A DNA stretch of 64,000 bases from Melioribacteraceae bacterium (GCA_027030245.1 JALVFE010000016.1:248001-312000), one strand, 5' to 3'; counted from the stretch's first letter, positions 18,317 through 28,348 are shown. Numbers and translations: made by a program. Notes: a model not told the origin generated them from the letters alone.

Positions 18317-19942
18317 CTATTTTCCAAAAACCTTGCTTAACGTTTTATCCAAATTCTTGCCTCTTAAATCTACTCCGGTCGCAATTATTTTTCCTTCTTC
18401 ATTGACTAATACAGGTTTTGGAATTCCGAGCACTTCGAATTCTTTGGCAAGTTTACTCGATAAACCTCCTTTAACAAACGAGTGCAACCACGGCATCTTC
18501 CATTTTTTTGTCCTGAATTTTTGAACATCTTTGGGCGAAAGATCGAACGACAAACTAAGAATCGTGAAGTTTTTATCCTTATATTTTTCATAAGCTCTGT
18601 GTAAACTTTTCATTTCCATTATACACGGTGCACACCAAGTAGCCCAAAAATCTATCAAATAAACTTTACCGAGTAAACTTTTATCCGAATAAACCTTATT
18701 CGAATCTTCGAGCGATTTCACGGAAAAAGAAGGAACTTTTACGCCTACTTTTATTTTCTTATCTGTAAAAAACCGCCTTTCAATAGCTTTTGTAATCGCA
18801 GTATTGCCGTATTCGCTCTTTAATCTTTCAAAAATTTTCTTCGCTTCCTTTTCATTTTTTGCTTTTTTAGCATCATAGAAACTTTGCGCCAGTATCTTAG
18901 CCTTATCATCATCGCTTAGAAATTTATTTTTCAAAACTTTTTCGAGATATTCATCTTTATCCGGATAAAAAGAAACAGCGTTGATAAATGGCCCGTATGT
19001 AAGTCCCCATAAAAACGATTCCGGTGCAATTTCGTCGAAAACAGAGACGGCCAAACTCGTATCGATATTATTTACCGGATAATTTAGCAACTCGGCATAA
19101 TATAACAGAGCTAATTTTTTTCTGAGTTTGTTTTTGCCTTCTTTAATTTCATTTTCCAAAAGGGTTTTAAAATCACCGAAATCGAAAGTAAAACCCTTCA
19201 CATCTTCAAATTCACTCCTATAAGCCACGAATTTCTCTCTAAGTTCGTTAAGTTTATTGTAATATTGTTTGGTGAGTTGATAAAGAAAAGAATCGATGGA
19301 ATTAGCGTTTTTAAATTCAACCATTTCGTCTTTCCCGCTTTTAATCAATTTCGAAGGATCAAAAACAATTTTTACTTTACCGTCTTTAACTTTAACAACC
19401 GAAATAAAATCGCCGCCGTTATCGTATTCGTAATCATCGGATTGCGTACCATTGATGCTTCTTGACTTATGAACGCCGAGCAATTGGTATTTGAAAAACT
19501 GTTTATCGGTTTTCATTTCGAATGAAAATGTACCGTCATTTTCCTTTTTCATCGGAACGGCTGTGTCAAAATTAAATTTATTAAATTCACCTATAATTCT
19601 AACATCATCCAATTTATCTTTATAGTCATAAGTTTTTAATTTAACATTTATAACAGATTTTCTATCCCCGTTATTAACAACCGGAAAGTTTAATGATTCA
19701 TGGGAAACACCCGTAAATTGTAAAGTGTAGATTCCTTTTCCCTCTATTTTAAAATTAAAGTTACCGTCTGATGAAACTGTATACGATTTGATAGGCGGAC
19801 CGTTTAAACTTTTTTGGACATGAACCATTCCTTTTATTAAGGGACCATCGACACCTTGAAGGTTGCCGGAAATTTCCAATGTTTGAGCGTTAAGTGCATA
19901 AATAGCAAATAGAAAAGTTATTAAAAATATTAATTTTTTCAT
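18317..19942 (-). CDS. Secreted TlpA-like thioredoxin-domain protein
   Basis: A 541-residue exported protein. The signal peptide (MKKLIFLITFLFAIYALNAQ) is followed by a beta-sandwich region (about 25-170) resembling the N-terminal domain of Bacteroidetes thiol-disulfide proteins, a long helical middle (about 180-390), and a C-terminal TlpA/ResA thioredoxin domain from about 400. That domain has the active site WATWCAPC and the cis-Pro region LGIPKPVLVNEEGKII. It probably reduces periplasmic disulfides or helps cytochrome maturation, but the partner is unknown. It stands alone between a repeat cluster and the MATE gene. Confidence 0.85.
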   Translation of the reverse strand: MKKLIFLITFLFAIYALNAQTLEISGNLQGVDGPLIKGMVHVQKSLNGPPIKSYTVSSDGNFNFKIEGKGIYTLQFTGVSHESLNFPVVNNGDRKSVINVKLKTYDYKDKLDDVRIIGEFNKFNFDTAVPMKKENDGTFSFEMKTDKQFFKYQLLGVHKSRSINGTQSDDYEYDNGGDFISVVKVKDGKVKIVFDPSKLIKSGKDEMVEFKNANSIDSFLYQLTKQYYNKLNELREKFVAYRSEFEDVKGFTFDFGDFKTLLENEIKEGKNKLRKKLALLYYAELLNYPVNNIDTSLAVSVFDEIAPESFLWGLTYGPFINAVSFYPDKDEYLEKVLKNKFLSDDDKAKILAQSFYDAKKAKNEKEAKKIFERLKSEYGNTAITKAIERRFFTDKKIKVGVKVPSFSVKSLEDSNKVYSDKSLLGKVYLIDFWATWCAPCIMEMKSLHRAYEKYKDKNFTILSLSFDLSPKDVQKFRTKKWKMPWLHSFVKGGLSSKLAKEFEVLGIPKPVLVNEEGKIIATGVDLRGKNLDKTLSKVFGK

Positions 19943-20062
19943 GACATTCTCCTTGCTAAGTAAGTATACTCATTAAAATATAAATGATTTTAGTAAAAAT
20001 CAAATAATTAAATATGAAACCATATTAATAAATGGTAAATTTTTGTAATGAGTAATTTAAGG

Positions 20063-21361
20063 TTACGAATTACGGAAAATATATTTACGCGAATAGACGG
20101 AGAGTGTAATACCCCGCGCGAGCATAAACATTATCATTGCAAACCATAGTGCGTGGTTGCCCCAATACGGATAGAGCAAGTAAAACAAAGGCAGAAAAAC
20201 AACGGCTGCAGAAAAAACCATGGAATTCCGCATCGGTTTGGCGGCTGTGGCGCCTATGAATATTCCGTCCCAAATGAAACTAACTGCATTAATAAGCGGA
20301 GCAATAATCGTCCAACCGGCGAATTGCATTGCGGTTGTAATCACTTGGTATTGGTTTGTATATAAAGAGATGATCCCCTTAATCCAAATGAGAAAAATTA
20401 AAGAAAGCGCCACACCTTGTCCCAATCCCCAACCGAAAATATATTTAACGGTTTTAACGAGCATCGGTTTATTCTGTTTACCGATGTATTTCCCGACGAG
20501 ACTCTCCGCGGCAAATGCGAATCCGTCAACTCCGTAAGAAAGAATCAACCAAAGTTGGAGCAAAATAGAGTTAGCCGAAAGAACCGTATCGCCGAACTCA
20601 GCCGATTTTGCGGTAAAGAAACTGAAAACGAAAATCAAGAACAACGTTCGAATAAACAGATCGAAGTTAATTCCGAAGAACTTTTTAATTTTATCGAACT
20701 CGAGCAATTTAGTTTTATCGTAAAACCGGAAAACCGAGGGATAATATTTTACAATTAGCAACATTCCGAAGCCCAAACCGGCGTACTGCGAAATAACCGT
20801 TGCCCAAGCAATGCCGTCCACCGTCATTCCGAACCGGTAGACGAACAAAAAATTTAATAAGATGTTCAGCAAATTAACAAACAGACCGAGATAAAGCGGG
20901 AATCTGGAATTTTGCATTCCGAGGTACCAACCGTGCAATGCATAAAGGGAAAGCGTTGCCGGTGCTGCAAAAATCCGTATTTGGAAATAAACTCTCGCAT
21001 GACTTTCCACTTCCTCCGAACCGTTGATAAGTTTGAATGCTATCAAATCAATTATATCTTTGGCGGCAATTAAAAACGCGGCGATTCCAAGAGCGACCAA
21101 AACCGCACGGGCAAGGGTAAGAATAATTTCGCGGTTGTTTTTTCCTCCGTAAGCTTGAGCGGTCAGACCGGTAGTACCCATCCGCAGAAAGCCAACTCCC
21201 CAGTAAATGAAATTGAAAATCATTGAACCCACGGCAATTGCACCGATGTAAACGGGACCGGGCAAATGTCCCATTATTGCCGTATCGACGGAACTTAAAA
21301 GCGGAACGGTAAGATTGCTGAGAATATTCGGAATTGCAAGCCGGAGTATTTTTCTATTCAC
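20063..21361 (-). CDS. MATE-family efflux transporter (DinF-like)
   Basis: The 432-residue protein has about twelve hydrophobic helices in two related halves. Family features include PNILSNLTVPLLSSVDTAIMGHL at the start and GTTGLTAQAYGGKN near residue 65, with the second-half counterpart GFAFAAESLVGKYIGKQ near 280. MATE pumps export cationic drugs or metabolites with Na+ or H+. The start codon is GTG (21359-21361). It lies 30 bases after proC and is the last gene of the hemW-symporter-proC group. Confidence 0.92.
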   Translation of the reverse strand: MNRKILRLAIPNILSNLTVPLLSSVDTAIMGHLPGPVYIGAIAVGSMIFNFIYWGVGFLRMGTTGLTAQAYGGKNNREIILTLARAVLVALGIAAFLIAAKDIIDLIAFKLINGSEEVESHARVYFQIRIFAAPATLSLYALHGWYLGMQNSRFPLYLGLFVNLLNILLNFLFVYRFGMTVDGIAWATVISQYAGLGFGMLLIVKYYPSVFRFYDKTKLLEFDKIKKFFGINFDLFIRTLFLIFVFSFFTAKSAEFGDTVLSANSILLQLWLILSYGVDGFAFAAESLVGKYIGKQNKPMLVKTVKYIFGWGLGQGVALSLIFLIWIKGIISLYTNQYQVITTAMQFAGWTIIAPLINAVSFIWDGIFIGATAAKPMRNSMVFSAAVVFLPLFYLLYPYWGNHALWFAMIMFMLARGITLSVYSRKYIFRNS

Positions 21362-21391
21362 TTACTTATCTTTCTCATAAAGTTTAAAGTC

Positions 21392-22204
21392 TCATGACAA
21401 CTTTGCGCACTTTTCCGCAGAAGTAACAATTCCTTTAATCAAAGAAGAACTGAAACCGTTATGCTCCATTTCGTTCAGTCCGGCAATTGTGCATCCTTGG
21501 GGAGTTGTAACTTTATCCACTTCCCTTTCGGGATGACTGTTATTGTTCAACAAAATCGAAGCGGCGCCTTTAGCCGTTTGAGCCGCAATAAACAAAGCCT
21601 CTTCGGCATGAAAACCGATTTCTATTCCGCCTTGGGATGCGGCGCGGATTGCACGCAAGAAGAAAGCAATTCCGCAAGCGCCCAAAACAGTTGCGGCAAC
21701 CATCAATTCTTCTTTAATTATTAAAGTCTTACCCAAATGATTGAAAAGCTCTTGTGCCAGCTGTAAATATTCATCTTCTTTCTTTTGCATACTCAAACAT
21801 GTCATTGATTCACCGATTGCAATCGCCGTATTAGGCATTACGCGTACTACCGGAATATTTTCCCCGATTTGTTTTTTGATTGCGGATATTTCAAGACCGG
21901 AAACAACCGAAAAAACAACATGCCGTTTGGGTTGAAGTACATCCTTAATTTCAGCGAGTAAATCATTTGCTTGTTGCGGTGTAACTGTAATAATAATCAA
22001 ATCGGATTTTTCCACAGCTGATTTGTTATTTGAAGTAGCCTCAAATCCTTGTTCCTTCAATGATTTAAGGGCACCGTGGTTTCTTCTGGTAAGAATCAGA
22101 TTTTTCTTTTTCAACACTTTCGATTCTATAAGTCCTTTTGCAATAGCGTAACCGATGTTACCGCAACCAAGAATTGCAATTTTTTGTGCAGCAAGGGATT
22201 TCAT
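21392..22204 (-). CDS. proC: Pyrroline-5-carboxylate reductase
   Basis: A 270-residue NAD(P)H enzyme for the last step of proline synthesis. The Rossmann motif KIAILGCGNIGYAIAKGL is at residue 8, VVRVMPNTAIAIGESMT near 123, and the C-terminal dimer/active-site helix region (VTTPQGCTIAGLNEMEHNGF) near 238 matches the conserved TSPGGTT..GL..LE motif. It overlaps the symporter gene by ATGA (22201-22204), indicating coupled translation. Confidence 0.94.
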   Translation of the reverse strand: MKSLAAQKIAILGCGNIGYAIAKGLIESKVLKKKNLILTRRNHGALKSLKEQGFEATSNNKSAVEKSDLIIITVTPQQANDLLAEIKDVLQPKRHVVFSVVSGLEISAIKKQIGENIPVVRVMPNTAIAIGESMTCLSMQKKEDEYLQLAQELFNHLGKTLIIKEELMVAATVLGACGIAFFLRAIRAASQGGIEIGFHAEEALFIAAQTAKGAASILLNNNSHPEREVDKVTTPQGCTIAGLNEMEHNGFSSSLIKGIVTSAEKCAKLS

Positions 22205-23433
22205 TTTTGTTCCTCTATTTTTAATTTTTCACCTTCGGTTTTAGCAATTACGGCCGCACCGCAGCTGTCGCTCCACACATTAATTACTGTTCTCATCATA
22301 TCCAAAATTCTATCCACTGCTAAGATTAAACCTATACCTTCCAGAGGCAATCCTACAGCGGAAAGAATTATGGTCATCATAACCAAGCCAGCCATAGGAA
22401 CGCCGGCAGCGCCTATTGATGCCAGTAATGCGGTAATTACAACTACAACTTGTTGCGTAATAGAGAGATCAATTCCGTAAGCTTGAGCAATAAACATTGC
22501 CGCTACGCATTCGTAAAGCGCTGTTCCGTCCATATTTACTGTTGCACCAAGCGGCAACGTGAAACTTGTAATTTTATTGGATACTCCGGCTTCGTGTTCA
22601 ACCGCTTCCATTGTTAAAGGCAGCGTTGCATTTGAGGAAGACGTGGAGAAAGCGGTAAGCAAAGGAGTCGTCATCACCCGCGCATATTTAATGGGATTTA
22701 ATTTCCCGACAAATCTTAATATTGCAGGTAACGTAAAGGTTCCGTGAATCAAAAGAGCCAGGGCAACGGTAATCATGTATAGGCCTAATTTCCCAACAAT
22801 ATTAAGTAAACCGCCCGCATCAGCTTGTTCCGCAACAACTTTCGCAACGATACCGAGAATACCGAGCGGCGTAAATTTAATAACGAACATTGTTATTGCC
22901 ATCATCACATTGAATATACCATTGAAAAAATCGGTTAGTTGGGTTGTATATTTTTTTTCAACTTTCATTATGAAATAACCGAACAGTATGGCAAAAAAAA
23001 TCAACGCCAGCATTTCCCCTTTTGCCATCGATTCGACTATGTTTGTCGGAACGATACTGTACAATGTATCGGCAAAGGAGCGTTTGGTAATTTCCAAATG
23101 TTCAACGTTTTGCGCCAGTCCCAAATCGGCTCCCACTCCGGGTCTGATTATATTTACAACAAACAATCCCGTAACGATTGCCAGTGTGCTTGTGGAAACG
23201 TAATAGGCAAAAGTTTTCAAACCTAAACGGCCCAAATTTTCGGCTGTCCCGATATTTGCCACTCCGGAAATGATTGAGCTAAGAATTAAAGGAACGATAA
23301 CCATTTTCAAAGCTCTGAGAAAAAGCGTTCCCATCCAACTAACGTAATTTACGTATTCGGTTAAATAGAGCCCGTAAAATACCGCCACTATTAGTGCAAT
23401 TAAAATCTGCCAGTGTAGTTTAAGTTTTAACAT
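22201..23433 (-). CDS. Dicarboxylate/amino-acid:cation symporter (DAACS/GltP family)
   Basis: This 410-residue membrane protein has the DAACS signatures: the serine-rich re-entrant loop FSTSSSNATLPLTMEA (near residue 265), the Na+-binding NMDGTALYECVAA (near 298), and the second hairpin ASIGAAGVPMAGLVMM (near 340). Eight helices are expected. It takes up glutamate, aspartate or C4-dicarboxylates with Na+ or H+; the substrate cannot be read from the sequence. It lies 19 bases after hemW and overlaps proC, so glutamate uptake feeding proline synthesis is plausible. Confidence 0.93.
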   Translation of the reverse strand: MLKLKLHWQILIALIVAVFYGLYLTEYVNYVSWMGTLFLRALKMVIVPLILSSIISGVANIGTAENLGRLGLKTFAYYVSTSTLAIVTGLFVVNIIRPGVGADLGLAQNVEHLEITKRSFADTLYSIVPTNIVESMAKGEMLALIFFAILFGYFIMKVEKKYTTQLTDFFNGIFNVMMAITMFVIKFTPLGILGIVAKVVAEQADAGGLLNIVGKLGLYMITVALALLIHGTFTLPAILRFVGKLNPIKYARVMTTPLLTAFSTSSSNATLPLTMEAVEHEAGVSNKITSFTLPLGATVNMDGTALYECVAAMFIAQAYGIDLSITQQVVVVITALLASIGAAGVPMAGLVMMTIILSAVGLPLEGIGLILAVDRILDMMRTVINVWSDSCGAAVIAKTEGEKLKIEEQK

Positions 23434-23452
23434 TGTTTATCCTTATTTAACA

Positions 23453-24586
23453 TTATATAATTTTTAATAAAATTTCATCGCAGAGCGAATAACCTTTTTT
23501 TGTCAATTTAATAAAATCACCGGTAAAATAAATCATCCCGCCCGATTTTAATTCATCGAGAATCTTTTTTTTCTTTTCCAACCACGAGTTCCCAAATTTA
23601 CTTTTGAATACATTCAAATTCAATCCTTTACTGCGGAGCGCAAGCATAACGAATTCTTCAAGCATTTCGTTCCCGCTTAATTTTTCTTCCCCTCTAACCG
23701 CATTGCCGGACTTTTCAATTTTATCGATATACATTTTCAAACTGGAAAAATTCCACCACCGTTTTCCTTGCAAGAAAGAATGAGCCGATGGTCCCAATCC
23801 AACATATTCGCGATGGTCCCAATAAGCTAGATTATGTTTACATTCGTATCCTTCTTTGCAAAAATTGGAGACTTCGTATTGCCGGAACCCCGATTGAGTA
23901 AGAAAATCAATCGTAGTTTCATACAAATCCGCATCGTAATCATCGTCGCCTATTTTTACTTTTCCGTCCAATACCAATTTGTTCAGTATCGTTCCCCTTT
24001 CAAGTATTAAGCTATAAGCCGAAATATGTTTAACGGGAAGCGAAACCGCTGTTTTCAAATTTTCAATCCATTCTTTTTTAGTTTGACCGGGCAGATTAAA
24101 AATCAAATCCAAATTAACATTTTCGAAACCGCTTTCAGCAGCTTGCCGGATGGAATTGATTGCCGTTTGTCTGTCGTGAATCCGCGTTAGAAATTTCAAA
24201 TCTTTATCATGAAAAGATTGGACTCCAATACTTATGCGGTTAATTCCCAAGTTCTTAAATTCTTTAAAATCTTCTTTGGTAACAGTGCCCGGATTAGTCT
24301 CGAGCGTTATTTCCGCACTTTCCGTCACATTAAAATTTTTGTGAATGTAATTTAAAATTTCCCCGATAAACTTTGGACCCATTAACGAAGGCGTTCCGCC
24401 TCCGAAGAATATTGTTGAAATCTTTCGCTGTACGGCAAGCAAACTTTTAACGTAATGAATTTCTTTTTCTAAGGCGGAAATATACGAGTTACGATTTTCC
24501 TGAGTGATAATGGAATAAAAATCGCAATAGATACATTTATGATCGCAAAAAGGAATGTGAACGTATAAAGAAATTTCTTTTCCCAA
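23453..24586 (-). CDS. hemW: HemW-like radical SAM protein
   Basis: The 377-residue protein has the radical SAM cysteine motif CDHKCIYC at residues 14-21 (CxxxCxxC) and IFFGGGTPSLM near 59. It also has TLETNPGT near 97, RISIGVQSFHDKDL near 115 and LDLIFNLPGQTKKEW near 155, and lacks the extra HemN-type N-terminal region. HemW is now viewed as a heme chaperone rather than coproporphyrinogen oxidase. The start is TTG (24584-24586); no ATG lies upstream in frame, and the MGKEISLYVHIPFC beginning fits the family exactly. Confidence 0.9.
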   Translation of the reverse strand: MGKEISLYVHIPFCDHKCIYCDFYSIITQENRNSYISALEKEIHYVKSLLAVQRKISTIFFGGGTPSLMGPKFIGEILNYIHKNFNVTESAEITLETNPGTVTKEDFKEFKNLGINRISIGVQSFHDKDLKFLTRIHDRQTAINSIRQAAESGFENVNLDLIFNLPGQTKKEWIENLKTAVSLPVKHISAYSLILERGTILNKLVLDGKVKIGDDDYDADLYETTIDFLTQSGFRQYEVSNFCKEGYECKHNLAYWDHREYVGLGPSAHSFLQGKRWWNFSSLKMYIDKIEKSGNAVRGEEKLSGNEMLEEFVMLALRSKGLNLNVFKSKFGNSWLEKKKKILDELKSGGMIYFTGDFIKLTKKGYSLCDEILLKII

Positions 24587-24649
24587 TTGAATTCTGTATT
24601 AATTTCACAAACAAAATCCAATTTAGGCAAGTTTGTAAAAAAAGGAAAA

Positions 24650-24687
24650 TAAAATCAGAAAGGAGCCGCACTTTGCCATACGGCTCC
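24650..24687 (-). terminator. Rho-independent terminator after the lipoprotein gene
   Basis: Downstream of the stop at 24700 the minus strand reads GGAGCCG, a 12-base loop, CGGCTCC, then TTTCTGATTTTATTTT. The seven-base perfect stem and T-rich tail make a good intrinsic terminator for the lipoprotein/barrel pair. Confidence 0.82.
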
Positions 24688-24699
24688 GTAAAGTGAAAA

Positions 24700-25257
24700 T
24701 TATAGAGTTGTTTTAGCTTCGAACGCTATATCCAAAGCGCCTTCGAAAGAATAAGGAGCCGAACCTTGTGTAATATTCATCGAAAATTCCGCTGTCATGC
24801 AAATATCTCCTCCGCTTTCCAAAGCTTGTTGTAAATAGCTGTTTAATGTATTGAATTCATCGGTATTAAGCGTAATTACATATGGCGTATTCATATAATC
24901 GCCGGGGGAAACATCTTCAAGAACTTCTTTGAATAGAACATTCCCGAGCGGATCGTAAACTTTCAAAACAATATCGCCACGCACATCCGAAGGAGAATAT
25001 GATATTGTTCTGATTGCCGCTTCAACGTATGTGAGTTCGCTTATATCGTCTTTATATTGCAAATAGGTTTCGTTTTGGTTTACGCAGAAGGTGGAAGATT
25101 GAACCATCGAACTGTTTGAACCCGAAGTTGAAAATGTTACCGACATGGGTATATTTACGGGAAAGGTTTTAATGGTATCGAGAACATCGCAGGCGGAAGA
25201 AAAGATTAAAACCGCGAGCAATAAAAAACCGTTTAATAATAATTTGTTTTTTTTCAT
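24700..25257 (-). CDS. Hypothetical lipoprotein
   Basis: A 185-residue protein with a type II signal peptide: basic start MKKNK, hydrophobic stretch, then the lipobox LIFSSAC with Cys23 as lipidation site. The mature part is Ser/Thr-rich and mainly beta (YVEAAIRTISYSPSDVRGDIVLKVYDP). Two further cysteines may pair. I do not recognise the family. AAGGAG precedes the start by a good distance and the gene follows the beta-barrel gene by 10 bases, so the two are probably made together and act at the outer membrane. Confidence 0.75.
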   Translation of the reverse strand: MKKNKLLLNGFLLLAVLIFSSACDVLDTIKTFPVNIPMSVTFSTSGSNSSMVQSSTFCVNQNETYLQYKDDISELTYVEAAIRTISYSPSDVRGDIVLKVYDPLGNVLFKEVLEDVSPGDYMNTPYVITLNTDEFNTLNSYLQQALESGGDICMTAEFSMNITQGSAPYSFEGALDIAFEAKTTL

Positions 25258-25267
25258 TTTTTACTCC

Positions 25268-26149
25268 TTAAAATTCAAAAGAAATTCCAGTTGTTACAAC
25301 ACTTTGAGAACCAATACTGTAGTCTGCATTAATTACAAAAAATGCCGCCGAGAAAGCCGCACCGACGGTCATCCTGATATTGTTATCACCGTCGATTGTA
25401 GCTTTAATTTCCTGTCCGTCCAACGTGGAAACATTATTGGGATCTTCGAAAACATAAGTAAAATCAATCGTCGAAGTTTCGTATTGAAGTCCGCCGTACA
25501 ACGTTAATAATCCGAAAGATTTACTGGCGTGAACGTTAAAAGCTATGTTTTTCGATTCCATTACATTTGTGACGGAAAGTTTATTATACAAAAACTGAAC
25601 GGCAATATTAACCGGTATTAAAGGAATATATTGACTTATGCTATGTTTTATACCGAATCCGAAAAGGCTTAAACTCTCTCCGCTGTCACCCAAATCGATA
25701 TCGGGCAGATACCTTACCATCAATTCCGTTCCCATAAAACTCACAGCAGCTTGCGGATAAGCCAACGGCACGGTGGAAACATTTAAACCTCCTGGATAAG
25801 TGACGTAACCGAGCGGTCCGGCATACACGGCACCTTTATCACCCCAAATTGTTGCGGTTTCTTTATTTGCGTTGTAGCCTTCCGGCAAACCGGCAGGTGT
25901 AAAAGTAAGTTGAGCGTCGGGGACAAATATAAACATTGCCCTAACTCCGACCGAAAAACCGAATAATTTTGAGACATATGCATCATGATAACCGGCCGAG
26001 TTTAATCCCACACCAAGCGATGTAACCGCCGGTTTGGCGTATTCAGTAAAGTCTTTTTCCAAAAGATAACTGAAACGGTCTTCCAATTGAGCCGAAACTT
26101 GAAGCGAAAAAGTTAACATAAGAAGTATTGCAAATGCAGTTTTTCTCAT
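25268..26149 (-). CDS. Putative outer-membrane beta-barrel protein
   Basis: The 293-residue protein starts with a clear signal peptide (MRKTAFAILLMLTFSLQVSAQ). The rest alternates polar and hydrophobic residues as in membrane strands and ends in a phenylalanine (VVTTGISFEF), the usual outer-membrane insertion signal. Segments such as LFGFSVGVRAMFIF and LSLFGFGIKHSISQYIP fit barrel strands. It looks like the DUF6588-type proteins of Bacteroidetes/Ignavibacteria, recalled from memory and unverified. Function unknown. Confidence 0.7.
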   Translation of the reverse strand: MRKTAFAILLMLTFSLQVSAQLEDRFSYLLEKDFTEYAKPAVTSLGVGLNSAGYHDAYVSKLFGFSVGVRAMFIFVPDAQLTFTPAGLPEGYNANKETATIWGDKGAVYAGPLGYVTYPGGLNVSTVPLAYPQAAVSFMGTELMVRYLPDIDLGDSGESLSLFGFGIKHSISQYIPLIPVNIAVQFLYNKLSVTNVMESKNIAFNVHASKSFGLLTLYGGLQYETSTIDFTYVFEDPNNVSTLDGQEIKATIDGDNNIRMTVGAAFSAAFFVINADYSIGSQSVVTTGISFEF

Positions 26150-26272
26150 TTTGCTCCTCTTTTTTAGGTGAGTAAAAGTTATTTTATTACTATCGAACTT
26201 TTTCCGAATTTTTCAATTACCGGAATAATGAATAACCGGATAAAACAATAGAACAAAATATATGCCACAAGA

Positions 26273-27976
26273 TTAAAAATTCATTAATTCCCTTGCGCCT
26301 TTCAAGCTCGATTCCGTTACTTCCTCCCCGCTGATAAGTTTTGCAACTTCTTTAATTCTTTCTTCACCGGAAAGTTTACGCAACCTGCTTATTACTCTGC
26401 CGTCTTTTTTAATTTTTTCCACAACAAAATGAGTATCTGCCAATCCGGCAATTTGAGGTAAGTGTGTAATTGAGATAATTTGGTGATATGCAGCCAAATC
26501 TTTCAGCGCTTTCCCTACTTTTTGAGCTATTCTGCCGCTTATTCCGGTATCGATTTCATCGAAAATAAGCAAAGGTAATTTGTCGTTTTTAGCCAAAATT
26601 GATTTCAACGCGAGCATGATTCGCGAGATTTCTCCGCCCGAAGCAACTTTTGCAAGTGGTTTGGGTTCCTCACCGATATTTGTGGAAATGAAAAATTCAA
26701 TTTCGTCAATTCCCGTTGTGCCGAATTTTACTTTGCGGTCCCCGATTTTAACATAGTGTTCATCATCCGCCGTTGCATAAACACGGTTGAATTTCACTTC
26801 GAATTCGGCGTCGTTAATTCCCAAATTTTTCAGTTCCCGCTCAACACCTTTTTTAATTTTAAGAGCTGTTTTTTGCCGGTTTTCCGATAACCCGGAAGCG
26901 ACTTTTGCCAAACGGTCTCTTATTTCTTCTATCTCTTTTTCCATCTCGGAAATTCTATCCGAAAAGTTTTCCGCCAGGTTTAATTCCTCTTCGATTTTAT
27001 TCCTGTATTCCAAAATTTTATCAATTGTCTTGCCGTATTTTTTCTTCAAAAGCGTAAGTTCACCAAGTCTTTCCCGGATAAAATTTATCCTTTCAGGTTC
27101 AACATCGAGCTTATCTTTATAATCCCGGAAAAAATCAGCCAAATCGTTTACGGAAGCTAAGATTTCTTCGAGTTGCTTGTTTCTTTCGGAAAAGGATTTA
27201 TCTATACGGGCAAGGTCATCCAACATATTCCGTACGGAAACCAAACTATCGAAAACCGAATTATCGGCTTCGTATAATTGATAGTAAATGTTTGTGGTGT
27301 TTGTAAGTAATTTTTCCGAATTTTCGAGAATGTTAAGCTCTTCTTCCAGTTTTTCGTCTTCGTTTTCTTCAGGCGCGATTTTATCTATTTCTTCCAACTG
27401 AAACGAATAAAATTCTTTTTTTTCAATTAGACTTTGCTCTTTACTTTTCAACTCACGCAATTCGGATAATTTTTCATTAAAATCTCTGCGAAGTGTGGAA
27501 AATTCATCCAGTGAATTTTGATAGTTACCGAATTCATCAAGCATCGCAAGTTGGAAATCGGTGCGCAAAAGAGTTTGATGATCGTGTTGCCCGTGCAAAT
27601 CCACCAAAAGTCTGCCGATCTCTTTGATGATGCTCAATTGTGCGGGCGTATCGTTTATAAAACTTCTGCTTGTGGATTTTAGTGAAATTTCCCTTCGTAA
27701 AATCAGATCCGGTTCATAATCCAAATCGTATTTCTCAAACAAAGTTTTGATTTTCTTATTATCGGAAACGTCGAAAATCCCTTCGACGATTGCTTTGTTC
27801 GCGCCTTTGCGAACAATATCGGAAGATGCGCGTTCTCCGAGAAGAAGGTTCATAGCCCCGATAATTATGGATTTCCCTGCTCCCGTTTCGCCGGTAATGA
27901 TATTTAAACCTTTATCAAACTCGACTTCTATATTTTCGATTAATGCGTAATTCTTTATGAGAAGTGATTTTAACAT
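26273..27976 (-). CDS. recN: DNA repair protein RecN
   Basis: A 567-residue SMC-like ATPase for double-strand break repair. The N-terminus has the ABC head with Walker A GETGAGKS at residues 29-36. Two long charged coiled-coil arms occupy about 155-370. The C-terminal head has the signature LAKVASGGEISRIMLALKSIL near 443, Walker B LPLLIFDEIDTGISGRIAQKVG near 468, and the ITHLPQIAG H-loop near 505. Length and order are normal. It seems to be a single-gene transcript next to the initiator tRNA. Confidence 0.95.
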   Translation of the reverse strand: MLKSLLIKNYALIENIEVEFDKGLNIITGETGAGKSIIIGAMNLLLGERASSDIVRKGANKAIVEGIFDVSDNKKIKTLFEKYDLDYEPDLILRREISLKSTSRSFINDTPAQLSIIKEIGRLLVDLHGQHDHQTLLRTDFQLAMLDEFGNYQNSLDEFSTLRRDFNEKLSELRELKSKEQSLIEKKEFYSFQLEEIDKIAPEENEDEKLEEELNILENSEKLLTNTTNIYYQLYEADNSVFDSLVSVRNMLDDLARIDKSFSERNKQLEEILASVNDLADFFRDYKDKLDVEPERINFIRERLGELTLLKKKYGKTIDKILEYRNKIEEELNLAENFSDRISEMEKEIEEIRDRLAKVASGLSENRQKTALKIKKGVERELKNLGINDAEFEVKFNRVYATADDEHYVKIGDRKVKFGTTGIDEIEFFISTNIGEEPKPLAKVASGGEISRIMLALKSILAKNDKLPLLIFDEIDTGISGRIAQKVGKALKDLAAYHQIISITHLPQIAGLADTHFVVEKIKKDGRVISRLRKLSGEERIKEVAKLISGEEVTESSLKGARELMNF

Positions 27977-28036
27977 AAATCCGGCAACATAATTGGTGAA
28001 AAGTTGTATAAATTTAACAAAAAATAATCATTTTGG

Positions 28037-28067
28037 TTGCTCTTTTTCAATTTACTTTATATATTTG
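28037..28067 (+). promoter_or_regulatory. Predicted promoter of the initiator tRNA
   Basis: TTG (28037-28039) lies 20 bases before TATATTTG (28060-28067), matching the TTG-N20-TAnnTTTG shape seen elsewhere in the window. The tRNA begins about 57 bases further on. Confidence 0.6.
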
Positions 28068-28123
28068 TGTCCCTTAAAAATTAGGGTTGGGTAGGCAGTT
28101 ATTTGACAAATAAATTTTACATC

Positions 28124-28196
<73 letters not shown>

Positions 28197-28202
28197 TAGA
28201 AA

Positions 28203-28234
28203 AAGCCAATTACATTTGTGATAGGCTTTTTTTG
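28203..28234 (+). terminator. Terminator after the initiator tRNA
   Basis: AAGCCAATTACA and TGTGATAGGCTT form an imperfect hairpin followed by TTTTT, seven bases after the tRNA. Related copies (GCAAATTACATTTGTGATTGGC plus T run) recur at the end of each downstream 460-bp unit. Confidence 0.75.
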
Positions 28235-28301
28235 TTCAATTAATTTTTACAAATGGAGTTGGCAGGGAATTCCTTAAGAAGAATGTTCCCGAATATTAAA
28301 G

Positions 28302-28348
28302 CGGAGGTTACAGGTTCAATCCGCCGCAGGCGGACTGTCCCCGCTACA
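28302..28348 (+). pseudogene. tRNA-fMet 3'-half remnant interrupted by a palindrome
   Basis: GCGGAGGTTACAGGTTCAA and TGTCCCCGCTAC match the 3' half of the intact initiator tRNA. The T arm is split by the palindrome TCCGCCGCAGGCGGA. The same remnant recurs at 28762-28808 and 29222-29268; the last has GCAGG like the true gene instead of ACAGG. None can fold as a working tRNA. Confidence 0.85.
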